Shown here: one piece after another, positions 1 through 7,176 of the stretch | Layout: the number at the start of each line of letters is the position of its first letter | How positions within the stretch are numbered: position 1 is the first letter of the stretch | Assembly (NCBI GenBank): GCA_050486225.1 | Contig: JBJHCV010000001.1 | Location: forward strand, 310,001-374,000 | Direction: 5' to 3' | Source of the DNA: JBBDIX01 sp050486225 | GTDB lineage: Bacteria > Actinomycetota > Nitriliruptoria > Nitriliruptorales > Nitriliruptoraceae | DNA: 64,000 nucleotides | Program-made: the position numbers and the translations under genes | Notes under the pieces: generated by a model | Database searches by the model: none | Seen by the model: only the letters and a program-made list of their open reading frames with translations | What the model was told of the DNA's origin: nothing

Positions 1-655
1 TTGCCGCGACCGTGACGACGACGTCACGCGATCCGAGGCCGGCGTCGTCCGACTCCACCCCGAGCACCTGCACGCCACGGGCCACATAGCTGGTGAACAT
101 CTCCCCCGCGACGGTGAACGTCGCAAGGACGTCGATGCGCTGGCCCGGGAGCACGTCACCAGCCAGGGCGTCCGCCCGGGAGGTCGCGAACGACACGTGG
201 TGCGACTCCGGCAGGTCTCCCACGGCGACGAGCACGCCGCGCTGCACGAGATCGCCAGCGTCGAGCGACGAGGCCACGACGTGCCCGACCAGGTCGTCGA
301 ACTGGTCGATCGTGAACGCCCGTGCGGACGTCGCGCCGGGAAGGTCCATGGTCAGTGCACCGAACAGCGACCGAGCCTGCGTCGGGTCCGTGATCTCCGT
401 GCCGGGTGCGATCGGGCCGCTGGCCACCAGGTACGCAGTGACCGGTGGCGCCGAGGCCTGCAGGTGTGTCAGGAACAGGGCGATCGCCGAGACCGCGACG
501 AGCAGCCCACCCACCACCGCACGCGCCCCGGGCAGCGCGCGGCGCCGGCGAACGTGGTGCCCGGGCCGTCCCCCCGAGGACGCCGACGTCGCCACGACGT
601 GGTCAGCAGACCGACTCGCGGGCCCGCTCGCATCGGTCCCTGCCGTGGTCTCCAT
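1..655 (-). CDS. SAF-domain / CpaB-like membrane-anchored protein (partial)
   Basis: The frame opens at an ATG at 655 and runs off the left edge, so the C-terminus is missing; 218 codons are visible. An Ala/Gly/Arg-rich cytoplasmic N-terminus is followed by one hydrophobic segment at about residues 45-62. A SAF-type stretch follows (YLVASGPIAPGTEITD, then a long beta-rich region with LPGQRIDVLATF). This order, TM helix then SAF then a second beta domain, is that of CpaB/RcpC, the periplasmic component of Flp/Tad pilus assembly. No other pilus gene is in view, so a role in pili is inference; many actinobacteria carry isolated SAF proteins next to a small HTH gene as here. It is divergent from the HTH gene at 829. 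Confidence 0.7.
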   Translation of the reverse strand, partial: METTAGTDASGPASRSADHVVATSASSGGRPGHHVRRRRALPGARAVVGGLLVAVSAIALFLTHLQASAPPVTAYLVASGPIAPGTEITDPTQARSLFGALTMDLPGATSARAFTIDQFDDLVGHVVASSLDAGDLVQRGVLVAVGDLPESHHVSFATSRADALAGDVLPGQRIDVLATFTVAGEMFTSYVARGVQVLGVESDDAGLGSRDVVVTVAA

Positions 656-777
656 GTGCTGCCCCCCGTGTCGCGCGGTGCACTACCGTGTCCTGACGCC
701 GTCGTGGACTCGACCCGACCTCGATGTCGACGCGACACCGAGACCACCGGTCCGTTCGAGTGTCGTCACCAGAAGTC

Positions 778-805
778 TCGACCTGCCGCGACCATCCGGT
801 ATCGT
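778..805 (+). promoter_or_regulatory. Possible promoter of the small HTH gene
   Basis: TCGACC (778-783) and TATCGT (800-805) are spaced 16 bp and lie just upstream of the GGAAGG ribosome binding site (816-821). The match to sigma-70-type elements is fair; this is inference only. Confidence 0.3.
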
Positions 806-828
806 CGGGCCAAACGGAAGGCGATGAA

Positions 829-1062
829 ATGGCGCAGGAAGAGATCCGCTGGCTCAGTACCCGGGAGGCCGCCCGGCGTCTCGGTCTGACCACCCGGACC
901 CTGTATCGACTCATCGACGACGGGCAGCTGCCTGCGTACAAGTTCGGACGGGTGATCCGCCTGCAGGAGGCGGAGGTCACGGCGTTCATCGACCAGGCTC
1001 GCATCGAGCCCGGTGACCTCGCGCACCTCTACGCGGATCCCACCGGCAGCTCGTCGAACTGA
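829..1062 (+). CDS. Small MerR/excisionase-type helix-turn-helix protein
   Basis: A 77-residue protein. The ATG at 829 is chosen because GGAAGG lies 7 bp upstream; the frame is open further upstream but has no ribosome site there. Residues about 7-55 (STREAARRLGLTTRTLYRLI, then DGQLPAYKFGRVIRL) are the winged HTH_17/excisionase DNA-binding fold: helix-turn-helix followed by a wing reading the R/K-rich strand. Such stand-alone proteins act as small DNA-binding regulators or architectural factors. No integrase or phage gene is nearby, so a role as a true excisionase is not supported. It is divergent from the SAF-domain gene and may share control with it. Confidence 0.8.
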   Translation: MAQEEIRWLSTREAARRLGLTTRTLYRLIDDGQLPAYKFGRVIRLQEAEVTAFIDQARIEPGDLAHLYADPTGSSSN

Positions 1063-1160
1063 CACTCCGCCCCGCCGCCAGCACCCTGCGTGCAGCGACG
1101 GGGCCCGTGGGGCCGGGGAACGCAGGGACGGGGCCGTCGGGATCGTCCGGGGCGGGGCAC

Positions 1161-1847
1161 TCACCATGAGTACTCCAGGTCCTCGACCAACGCGACCTCG
1201 GCGACGCTCGCGATGGGGACGTACACCGCCGCATACGACGCCTCGACCGTGACGACGTCGTCACCGACCCCGATGAGTTCGCCACGAAACGCACTCCCCG
1301 GCCCGTGTGGCACGAGCTCGACCGTGGCCCGGTCGTACGACAGGTCGTCCAGTGCGTCGGCGAGCGTCCACTCGTTCGGATCCAACTCCGCGTGATCGTC
1401 GTCGGCCACCTCGGGGTCGCCAGCGGGGTCGTCACGGTCCGGGTTCGCGCTCGCGGACTGGCCGGCCGGCTCCCGCGAGGCACCGCCGACGGCACCGGGA
1501 TCGCCCGTGGCTGGCACCACCCTGCTGCCGGGCACGGGTTGCACGCCCTGGATCGCCGACATGGCGACCACGAGCCACCCCGCCTCGAGTTCGAGGCGGA
1601 CGTGATCGACGCCGACCACGGTGAGCACACCCCGGTGCACGCGCCCCGTCGTGGAACGGAGCACGACGCGAGCGCGAGCCTCGGCCAGATCCCTGAGGGT
1701 CCCGGCGAGCCGCGCGGAGTCGACCCGGGCGTCCCGGACCGTGCGGCTCGACTGGCGAAGCAGTAGGTCGGTCCGCAGGCGCATCACGTCCGACAGGTGG
1801 ACATCCGCCCGGTCGACGGGAGCACGCGACATCGACGTGTCGGTCAT
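1161..1847 (-). CDS. Two-domain Sm-like/beta-barrel hypothetical protein
   Basis: A 228-residue protein taken from the ATG at 1847 (MTDTSMSRA...); a second ATG lies five codons further in. Residues about 45-90 (VVLRSTTGRVHRGVLTVVGV, then DHVRLELEAGWLVVAM) and about 165-225 (ATVELVPHGPGSAFRGELIG, then DDVVTVEASYAAVYVPIASV) look like two related five-strand barrels of the LSm/Hfq-like type, separated by an acidic Asp/Ala-rich linker. Small actinobacterial proteins of this layout are annotated as hypothetical; an RNA- or ligand-binding role would be a guess from the fold. It lies tail to tail with the HTH gene and head to head with the DUF222 gene. Confidence 0.6.
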   Translation of the reverse strand: MTDTSMSRAPVDRADVHLSDVMRLRTDLLLRQSSRTVRDARVDSARLAGTLRDLAEARARVVLRSTTGRVHRGVLTVVGVDHVRLELEAGWLVVAMSAIQGVQPVPGSRVVPATGDPGAVGGASREPAGQSASANPDRDDPAGDPEVADDDHAELDPNEWTLADALDDLSYDRATVELVPHGPGSAFRGELIGVGDDVVTVEASYAAVYVPIASVAEVALVEDLEYSW

Positions 1848-1999
1848 GCGAACGACGCCCGGTGCGCGGCCGTCCAGCGGCGCGTGGCGTGTGTGTGCAG
1901 AGGCGTACGACGTCCGCCCAACAGATCCCCCCGTGGTCCCCGTCAGGAGGCACACGCTAGCCCGCGAGCCCACGGGATGTCGCCAGGCATGACGACGAC

Positions 2000-2061
2000 C
2001 TGTGGACATCGCGGGGCCAGGCGGTGCAGCAGGGGCCTGCGCACGCGTCACGTGTCCACAG
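2000..2061. repeat. Inverted 9-bp repeat resembling DnaA boxes
   Basis: CTGTGGACA (2000-2008) and TGTCCACAG (2053-2061) are exact reverse complements. Each read outward contains TGTCCACA, close to the actinobacterial DnaA box TTGTCCACA. Two boxes alone do not make an origin; chance occurrence is possible. Confidence 0.35.
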
Positions 2062-2100
2062 CATGGCGACGTGTCGACCCGCCGATGTCGCATCCACGTG

Positions 2101-2114
2101 CGAACATGTGTTCG
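2101..2114. promoter_or_regulatory. LexA (SOS) box
   Basis: CGAACATGTGTTCG is a perfect 14-bp palindrome matching the Gram-positive/mycobacterial LexA consensus (CGAAC-N4-GTTCG). It lies 51 bp upstream of the DUF222-HNH start at 2166. Family knowledge: several 13E12/DUF222 genes of Mycobacterium tuberculosis are reported LexA targets, so SOS control of this gene is the natural inference. Confidence 0.75.
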
Positions 2115-2165
2115 ATCAGCGGGGACGCCCGCAGCCAGAACGGCCCACCCTCGAACGGGACGCGC

Positions 2166-3665
2166 ATGGAGACCACGGACATGCCGGGCCCGGACGCGCA
2201 CTCCGCGTCCGGGGACCCGGCGCGGTCAGCCGACGAACTCGCGCACCGTCACCCTCCCCTCGCCGAACTCCCGGAACTCGCAGACGCCCTCGCCCGGCTC
2301 CTCGAGGCCGACCGCCTCATCGCCCGAGCCGTCGACGAGATCGCACGCATCGACGAGGAGACCGCCAGCCACGCACTCACCGGCGTGTCACTCACGGACT
2401 GGCTCACGCTCGTGGCCCGCCGGACCGGGACCGACGCTCGCATGCTCGTCACCTCGGCGCGGATCTGCCGCAGGATCCCCGCACTCCGCGCCGGGTTCCT
2501 CGCGGGCCGCCTGTCCTGGGCACAGGTTCGCTCGGTCGCACTGCGGGTCCATCGACTGCCACACGCGCTCGACGACGTGGTCGACGACGCGGTCGCCCGC
2601 GTGGTCGCGGCGTCCCCACACGGTGAGCCCGACGCGATCGTCCGGGCGATCGCCCAGGCGGTCGACTCGGTCGACACGACCAGTCCGCAGCGCCGCGAGA
2701 GGGGAGCTCCGAAGGAGGAGTTCCTCGCGATGCAGCCACGCATGGACGGCAGCGGCGGGCAGCTGTTCGGCGATCTCGGACCGGCCTCCTGGGCGACGCT
2801 CGACGCGGCACTGAACACCGGCCTGAGCGCCGCGGACGCGCCACGCCCGGGTGGCGAGGACGGCGTCGACGACATGGCACCACGGACGCGACCCATGGCA
2901 CGCGCCCGGCTGGCCCGACTGGTGCGCATCCTCGACGCGTCGATGTCGGACGGCACACCCTCACCGAGCGCAGCACCCGCGGCGATGGCGGCACGACCCC
3001 AGCTGCTGCTGCGCGCCGAACTCACCGACCTCCTCGACGGCGCACGCACTCCTGCGACGGTGCTCACCAGCCTGTTCGGTGGCCGAGTGTGGATGAACGC
3101 CAGGGCCGCACGACGGCTGCTGGACGAACGCGGAGCCGACGTGAGGACGGTCGTGATCGACGAGACCGGCTCGGTCGTCGGCGTGGGCCGACGGGCGCGA
3201 CTCGCCCCCGGATGGTTGCGCGACGCCACCCTCGCGGTGCACGACACCTGCTCCGCCCCCAACTGTGAACGGCCCGCGCGGGCGTGCCACACCGACCACG
3301 CGCGCCCCTGGCACCCTGCGCGACCCTCGGATCGAGCAGGCCGGACCGACCTCGATGAACTCGCGCCGCTGTGCAACCACCACAACGGGAACAAGGAACG
3401 CGACGGATGGAGGGTCTGTCAGCAACCGGACGGCACGCGGACCTGGTGGCACGAACGATCGGGCATCACCACACAGACGCTCCCGGCGACCTGGCGACCA
3501 CCCGACCCGCACCTCGAGCGCCGTGTCCGTGTTTCCATGGCTGGCGAGGAGCCGGGCACCTACGGCGTCGCCCAACATCCCGCACACCACACCCCGATTC
3601 GCCGCACTCCGGGACGGGACCCGACGTCACGACGGCGGGCCGACGTGCGCCACACCTTCGCGTGA
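2166..3665 (+). CDS. DUF222 / 13E12-family protein with C-terminal HNH nuclease domain
   Basis: A 499-residue protein. The ATG at 2166 (METTDMPG) is preferred because it lies downstream of the LexA box; in-frame ATGs at 2085 and 2106 lie upstream of or inside that box and lack ribosome sites. Residues about 40-330 form the helical DUF222 region (LADALARLLEADRLIARAVD, RRIPALRAGFLAGRLSWAQV). Residues about 360-450 are an HNH module: CSAPNCERPARACHTDHARP, then LAPLCNHHNGNKERDGWR, with the C..C..H..DH..C.HH.N..K pattern of Zn-supported HNH nucleases. The family is abundant in actinobacteria, often near mobile 13E12 repeats, and its DNA target is unknown. The LexA box implies expression after DNA damage. 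Confidence 0.85.
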   Translation: METTDMPGPDAHSASGDPARSADELAHRHPPLAELPELADALARLLEADRLIARAVDEIARIDEETASHALTGVSLTDWLTLVARRTGTDARMLVTSARICRRIPALRAGFLAGRLSWAQVRSVALRVHRLPHALDDVVDDAVARVVAASPHGEPDAIVRAIAQAVDSVDTTSPQRRERGAPKEEFLAMQPRMDGSGGQLFGDLGPASWATLDAALNTGLSAADAPRPGGEDGVDDMAPRTRPMARARLARLVRILDASMSDGTPSPSAAPAAMAARPQLLLRAELTDLLDGARTPATVLTSLFGGRVWMNARAARRLLDERGADVRTVVIDETGSVVGVGRRARLAPGWLRDATLAVHDTCSAPNCERPARACHTDHARPWHPARPSDRAGRTDLDELAPLCNHHNGNKERDGWRVCQQPDGTRTWWHERSGITTQTLPATWRPPDPHLERRVRVSMAGEEPGTYGVAQHPAHHTPIRRTPGRDPTSRRRADVRHTFA

Positions 3666-3707
3666 CCCACGCCGGCCCGCCATCGACCGTTCAGCGACGA
3701 GCAGGGC

Positions 3708-4376
3708 TCAGTCGCCAGCGACGAAGAAGCGCCACTCGCCGTCCGTGGTGATGCCCGTGCGCCAGTGGAGATAGCCGGCCTCGCTCTGCGACGCCTCGAT
3801 CTCTGCGTCACTCATCCAGTCGAGTTCGGCCCATGCCTCGGGGGTGGTGTTCTCGGGCCGTCCCGTCGTGACCTGCGGCCACACCCAGATCTCGCCGCCG
3901 TCTGCGAGCGCCGGCGTGGTGCCGAGCACACGGGCGAGGTGCAGGAACGGCTCCTCGCCGGCCTCCTCGAGACCCCACCAGTAGCCGATGGCGTCACCCT
4001 CGTCGCCGAACGAGTAGGTGAACATCCCCGACTCCTCGATCGCCGTGAACAGCAGTTGCTCGTCGCAGCGCAGGGCGGCATCGAGCAGCAGGTCGCGCAC
4101 GGCGATGACCTCCGCCGGGACATCGGTCAGGTCGGGGGCGACGATCGCGGCCCCAGACGCCGAACAGTCACCCTCCGGCTCGGACTCCTCCTCGACCGGC
4201 TCGGGCTCCGGTTCCGGCTCAGGGTCAGCGGCAGGCTCCTCCGCCGGGACCTCAGGGGTCGCCTCGGGTTCATCGGTGGCGTCCTGGCCGCACGCGGCCA
4301 GCACCAGCGCCGCGCTCAGGGCTGCGGCGAGCACGCGCGCACCTCGGACTCGGACTCGGACTGAAGGGATGCTCAT
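3708..4376 (-). CDS. Secreted lipoprotein of unknown function
   Basis: A 222-residue protein. The N-terminus is a lipoprotein signal peptide: Arg-rich start, hydrophobic core AAALSAALVLAAC, lipobox LAAC with the acylated Cys near residue 29. A low-complexity linker of Pro/Glu pairs (about 35-66) follows, typical of actinobacterial cell-wall spacers. The C-terminal 150 residues are acidic with several Trp (YWWGLEEAGEEPFLHLARV, WRTGITTDGEWRFFVAGD) and match no domain I know. Its position outside the membrane is well supported; its role is not. It is transcribed in the same direction as purF but is separated from it by a hairpin. Confidence 0.75.
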   Translation of the reverse strand: MSIPSVRVRVRGARVLAAALSAALVLAACGQDATDEPEATPEVPAEEPAADPEPEPEPEPVEEESEPEGDCSASGAAIVAPDLTDVPAEVIAVRDLLLDAALRCDEQLLFTAIEESGMFTYSFGDEGDAIGYWWGLEEAGEEPFLHLARVLGTTPALADGGEIWVWPQVTTGRPENTTPEAWAELDWMSDAEIEASQSEAGYLHWRTGITTDGEWRFFVAGD

Positions 4377-4519
4377 GTCTGCTCGTGTCCTTCCGGGACA
4401 GGTCAGGGTTCACCGCACGTCGATCGTGCGCGGGGGATCTCCCACCGATGTGGTGGGCGACAGGTCAGACGCAGACAGCGTGCCGGTGGTTCCCCCCGCT
4501 GCAGCCCCGCGCGCAAGAC

Positions 4520-4538
4520 GCGCGGACACTGTCCGCGC
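4520..4538 (-). terminator. Hairpin downstream of purF
   Basis: GCGCGGACACTGTCCGCGC is a perfect 19-nt inverted repeat ending 21 bp after the purF stop. It has no T tract, as is common in GC-rich actinobacteria, so its role as a terminator is inferred from position and stem strength. Confidence 0.5.
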
Positions 4539-4558
4539 CCACTCCGCTGACCGGTTGG

Positions 4559-6001
4559 TCAGCCCGTCGCCCCGGACCTCGAGGACTGCTGCCTGCCCCC
4601 CTGGCCCTCGAAGTCGAACTTGATCTGGGCGAGCTGCTCGTGCTCGTCGGGCACGTCGATCGGGTAGTCACCCGTGAAGCACGCCGTGCACAGTGCGTCG
4701 TCGGAGGTCGGCACCGCCTCGACGAGTCCGTCCAGCGAGATGTAGTGCAGCGAGTCGGCACCGATGAACGCGCGGATCTCCTCCACGTCGAGGTCGGCCC
4801 CGATCAGTTCGGCCCGCGTTGCCATGTCGATGCCGTAGTAGCACGGGTGTGCGATGGGCGGCGAGGTGATCCGCAGGTGGACCTCCGCCGCTCCTGCGGC
4901 CCGCAGCATCTCCACGAGCTGTCGCGACGTGTTGCCCCGGACGATCGAGTCGTCCACGACGACCAGCCGACGACCCTCCACCACCTCGCGCACCGGCGAC
5001 AGCTTGAGACGGATCCCCATCTGACGCAGCGACTGGGTCGGCTGGATGAACGTGCGGCCGACGTAGCGATTCTTCACCAGCCCGTCGGCGAACTCGATAC
5101 CAGACTCGGCGGCGAAGCCCGCGGCCGCGTCGCGACCCGCCTCCGGCACCGGGATGACCACGTCCGCGTCCACCGGCGCCTCACGCGCGAGCCGACGACC
5201 CATGCGACGACGAGCGTGGAGCACGCTGCCACCGTCCTGCCGGTGGTCGGGACGGGCGAGGTAGACCCACTCGAACAGGCAGAACCTCGGGGTCGGTTCC
5301 GCGAAACGTGTGCTGTGCAGCCCGTTGCCGTCGATCGTGACGAGTTCGCCGGGCTCGACGTCCCGGACGAGGACGGCACCCACGATGTCGATCGCCGAAC
5401 TCTCCGACGCGACCACCCAACCACCCGTGGGCAGACGGCCGATCTGCAGGGGGCGCAGACCGTGAGGGTCGCGGAACGCGTGGATGCGCTGCTCGTCCAT
5501 CACCACGACGGAGTAGGCACCGACCAGCGTCGGAGCAACCCGGGCGATCGCGGCCTCCAGACTGACGTCCACGTCACGGGCCAGCAGGGCCGCGATCACC
5601 TCGGAGTCGTTGGTCGGCCGCTGGTCCATCTGGCGCGCCAGGTCCGCGGTGTTGACGAGGTTGCCGTTGTGTCCGAGCGCGATCCCCCCACCCGTGGTGG
5701 TCTCGCGGTACTGCGGCTGCGCGTTGATCCACGACGACGAACCCGTCGTGGAGTAGCGGCAGTGGCCGATCGCGAGGTCTCCGTCGAGCGCCGCGAGGCT
5801 GGTGTCGGTGAACACCTGGTTGACCAGCCCCATGTCCTTGTGCACGACGATCCGACGACCGTCCGACACGGCGATGCCTGCCGACTCCTGCCCCCGGTGC
5901 TGGAGCGCGTACAGGGCGAAGTAGGTGAGGGTCGCGACGTCCTCACCGGGCGCGTACACACCGAAGACCCCACACTCGTCGTGGGGGCCGTCGTCGTCCA
6001 G
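4559..6001 (-). CDS. purF: Amidophosphoribosyltransferase
   Basis: Catalyses the first committed step of purine synthesis, PRPP plus glutamine to phosphoribosylamine. The Ntn glutaminase domain begins at the catalytic Cys (DECGVFGVYAPGED, TGT codon at 5974) and continues with LYALQHRGQESAGIAVSDG; the PRTase PRPP loop is VVVDDSIVRGNTSRQLVEML. Cysteines in PCYYGIDM and CTACFTG fit the 4Fe-4S type of PurF seen in Bacillus subtilis. The start is odd: between the in-frame stop at 6061 and the GTG at 5959, which lies after the catalytic Cys, there is no ATG, GTG or TTG. The CTG at 6001 gives a short propeptide and a usual family length (about 480 residues), so it is used here with caution. Confidence 0.93.
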   Translation of the reverse strand: MDDDGPHDECGVFGVYAPGEDVATLTYFALYALQHRGQESAGIAVSDGRRIVVHKDMGLVNQVFTDTSLAALDGDLAIGHCRYSTTGSSSWINAQPQYRETTTGGGIALGHNGNLVNTADLARQMDQRPTNDSEVIAALLARDVDVSLEAAIARVAPTLVGAYSVVVMDEQRIHAFRDPHGLRPLQIGRLPTGGWVVASESSAIDIVGAVLVRDVEPGELVTIDGNGLHSTRFAEPTPRFCLFEWVYLARPDHRQDGGSVLHARRRMGRRLAREAPVDADVVIPVPEAGRDAAAGFAAESGIEFADGLVKNRYVGRTFIQPTQSLRQMGIRLKLSPVREVVEGRRLVVVDDSIVRGNTSRQLVEMLRAAGAAEVHLRITSPPIAHPCYYGIDMATRAELIGADLDVEEIRAFIGADSLHYISLDGLVEAVPTSDDALCTACFTGDYPIDVPDEHEQLAQIKFDFEGQGGRQQSSRSGATG

Positions 6002-6231
6002 GAGCTGGTGGACCGGACTTCCTTCGATCGACGGGCACGCCGGGGACCGGACACAAATCTACACCCACGTCACCGGGCCACCGCGCGGGCCTCGCCCCAT
6101 GCCACACGCCCGACCAGGACCGCGACCGCACCGGCCCCAGACGGGCCCTCCGACACCTACACTGACCGGTCGTCGAGGCCAGAAGGTCCCGTCCCCGGAT
6201 CCTGCGGACGACCCATGATGCAGCTGGGAAC

Positions 6232-7155
6232 GTGGCGTGGCCACCCCATCGACCTGCATTCCTGCACGCGCTCAGCGCCACTCGCTGCCTGGTGGCCGTC
6301 TTCGCCCTTCCCCACCCCGACATGCCGGTCGTGCTCCTGCAGGTCCTCGCCGCCGTCAACGGGGCGATGGTCCTGCTGGCCTGGTTCGGTGGTACGAGGT
6401 GGCCCCGCGCGGTGAGGGCTGGGGGCCTCGTCACCCTGCTGGTCATCACGGGCTGGATCACCGTCGTCGCGGTCACCGGGCCCGGAGCCATCTCCTCGGT
6501 GATCTCGCTCGTGTGGCTCGTCGTCCACCAGGCAGTGTTCGCCCCTGCCCGCGTCGCGCGTACGTGGTTGGCAGCCTCGGTCGCGACGCTGGTCGTCGGG
6601 ATCGCCGCCCAGCCGGCGATCTCCGGTGTCGTGGCCGGGATCGTGATGATCCAGCTCGGAGCGACGCTCGTGGTCGCCGTCGAGGCGGTGATCCGCGTAC
6701 AGGCGCGGGTCCAGGGACTCACCACGTACGACCGACTCACGGGTGCGGTGAACCGGCTCGGCCTCGAACTGGCGGTCAACCACGCGATGGCCTTCTCGTC
6801 GCGCAACGGCGAACCGACCGCGCTGGCCATGATCGACCTCGACGACTTCAAGACCGTCAACGACGAGCACGGACACCTGGTCGGTGACGCTCGCCTGCGT
6901 GAGACCGTCGACAACTGGCGGCAGGCCCTGCGCGAGACCGACGTGGTGAGTCGCTACGGCGGCGACGAGTTCATCGTGCTGTTCCCGCGCACGGACCTCG
7001 GCACCGCCCGCGCACTCCTCCATCGACTGGCCGAGGTGTCTCCCGTCGCGTGGACAGCCGGCGTGGCCCTCGTCAGACCCGACGAACCCCTCGAGGATGC
7101 CATCCGCAGGGCCGACGAGGCGATGTACGAGACGCGAGCACGCCAGCGCCCGTGA
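6232..7155 (+). CDS. Membrane-bound diguanylate cyclase (GGDEF)
   Basis: A 307-residue protein from the GTG at 6232. Residues about 15-155 contain five to six hydrophobic segments, a membrane sensor with no large extracellular domain. The GGDEF domain follows (YDRLTGAVNR at 166, IDLDDFKTVND at 201). The active-site motif GGDEF at 243-247 is intact, and RETD five residues before it is a complete allosteric I-site, so product inhibition by c-di-GMP is expected. It lies between purL and purF on the opposite strand. The EAL protein at 31112 could be its counterpart in c-di-GMP turnover. Start choice is not firm; the ribosome site is weak. Confidence 0.88.
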   Translation: MAWPPHRPAFLHALSATRCLVAVFALPHPDMPVVLLQVLAAVNGAMVLLAWFGGTRWPRAVRAGGLVTLLVITGWITVVAVTGPGAISSVISLVWLVVHQAVFAPARVARTWLAASVATLVVGIAAQPAISGVVAGIVMIQLGATLVVAVEAVIRVQARVQGLTTYDRLTGAVNRLGLELAVNHAMAFSSRNGEPTALAMIDLDDFKTVNDEHGHLVGDARLRETVDNWRQALRETDVVSRYGGDEFIVLFPRTDLGTARALLHRLAEVSPVAWTAGVALVRPDEPLEDAIRRADEAMYETRARQRP

Positions 7156-7176
7156 CCCCGGGTCGCGGCGGCCTGA

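Larger units (their letters stand above)
1848..2165. other. Intergenic region between divergent genes
   Basis: 318 bp without a convincing gene. It holds the LexA-type palindrome at 2101-2114 and an inverted pair of DnaA-box-like 9-mers at 2000-2008 and 2053-2061. Open frames exist but lack ribosome sites. Confidence 0.6.

Noticed and set aside
829..1062. Phage or integrative-element excisionase
   Set aside because: No integrase, attachment-site repeat or phage gene is present nearby; a small HTH protein alone is not enough.
2000..2114. Chromosomal replication origin
   Set aside because: Only two DnaA-like boxes, no AT-rich unwinding region, and no dnaA, dnaN or gyrase genes nearby.
4385..6415. 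Long plus-strand open frame opposite purF
   Set aside because: Antisense to conserved PurF motifs and no ribosome site.
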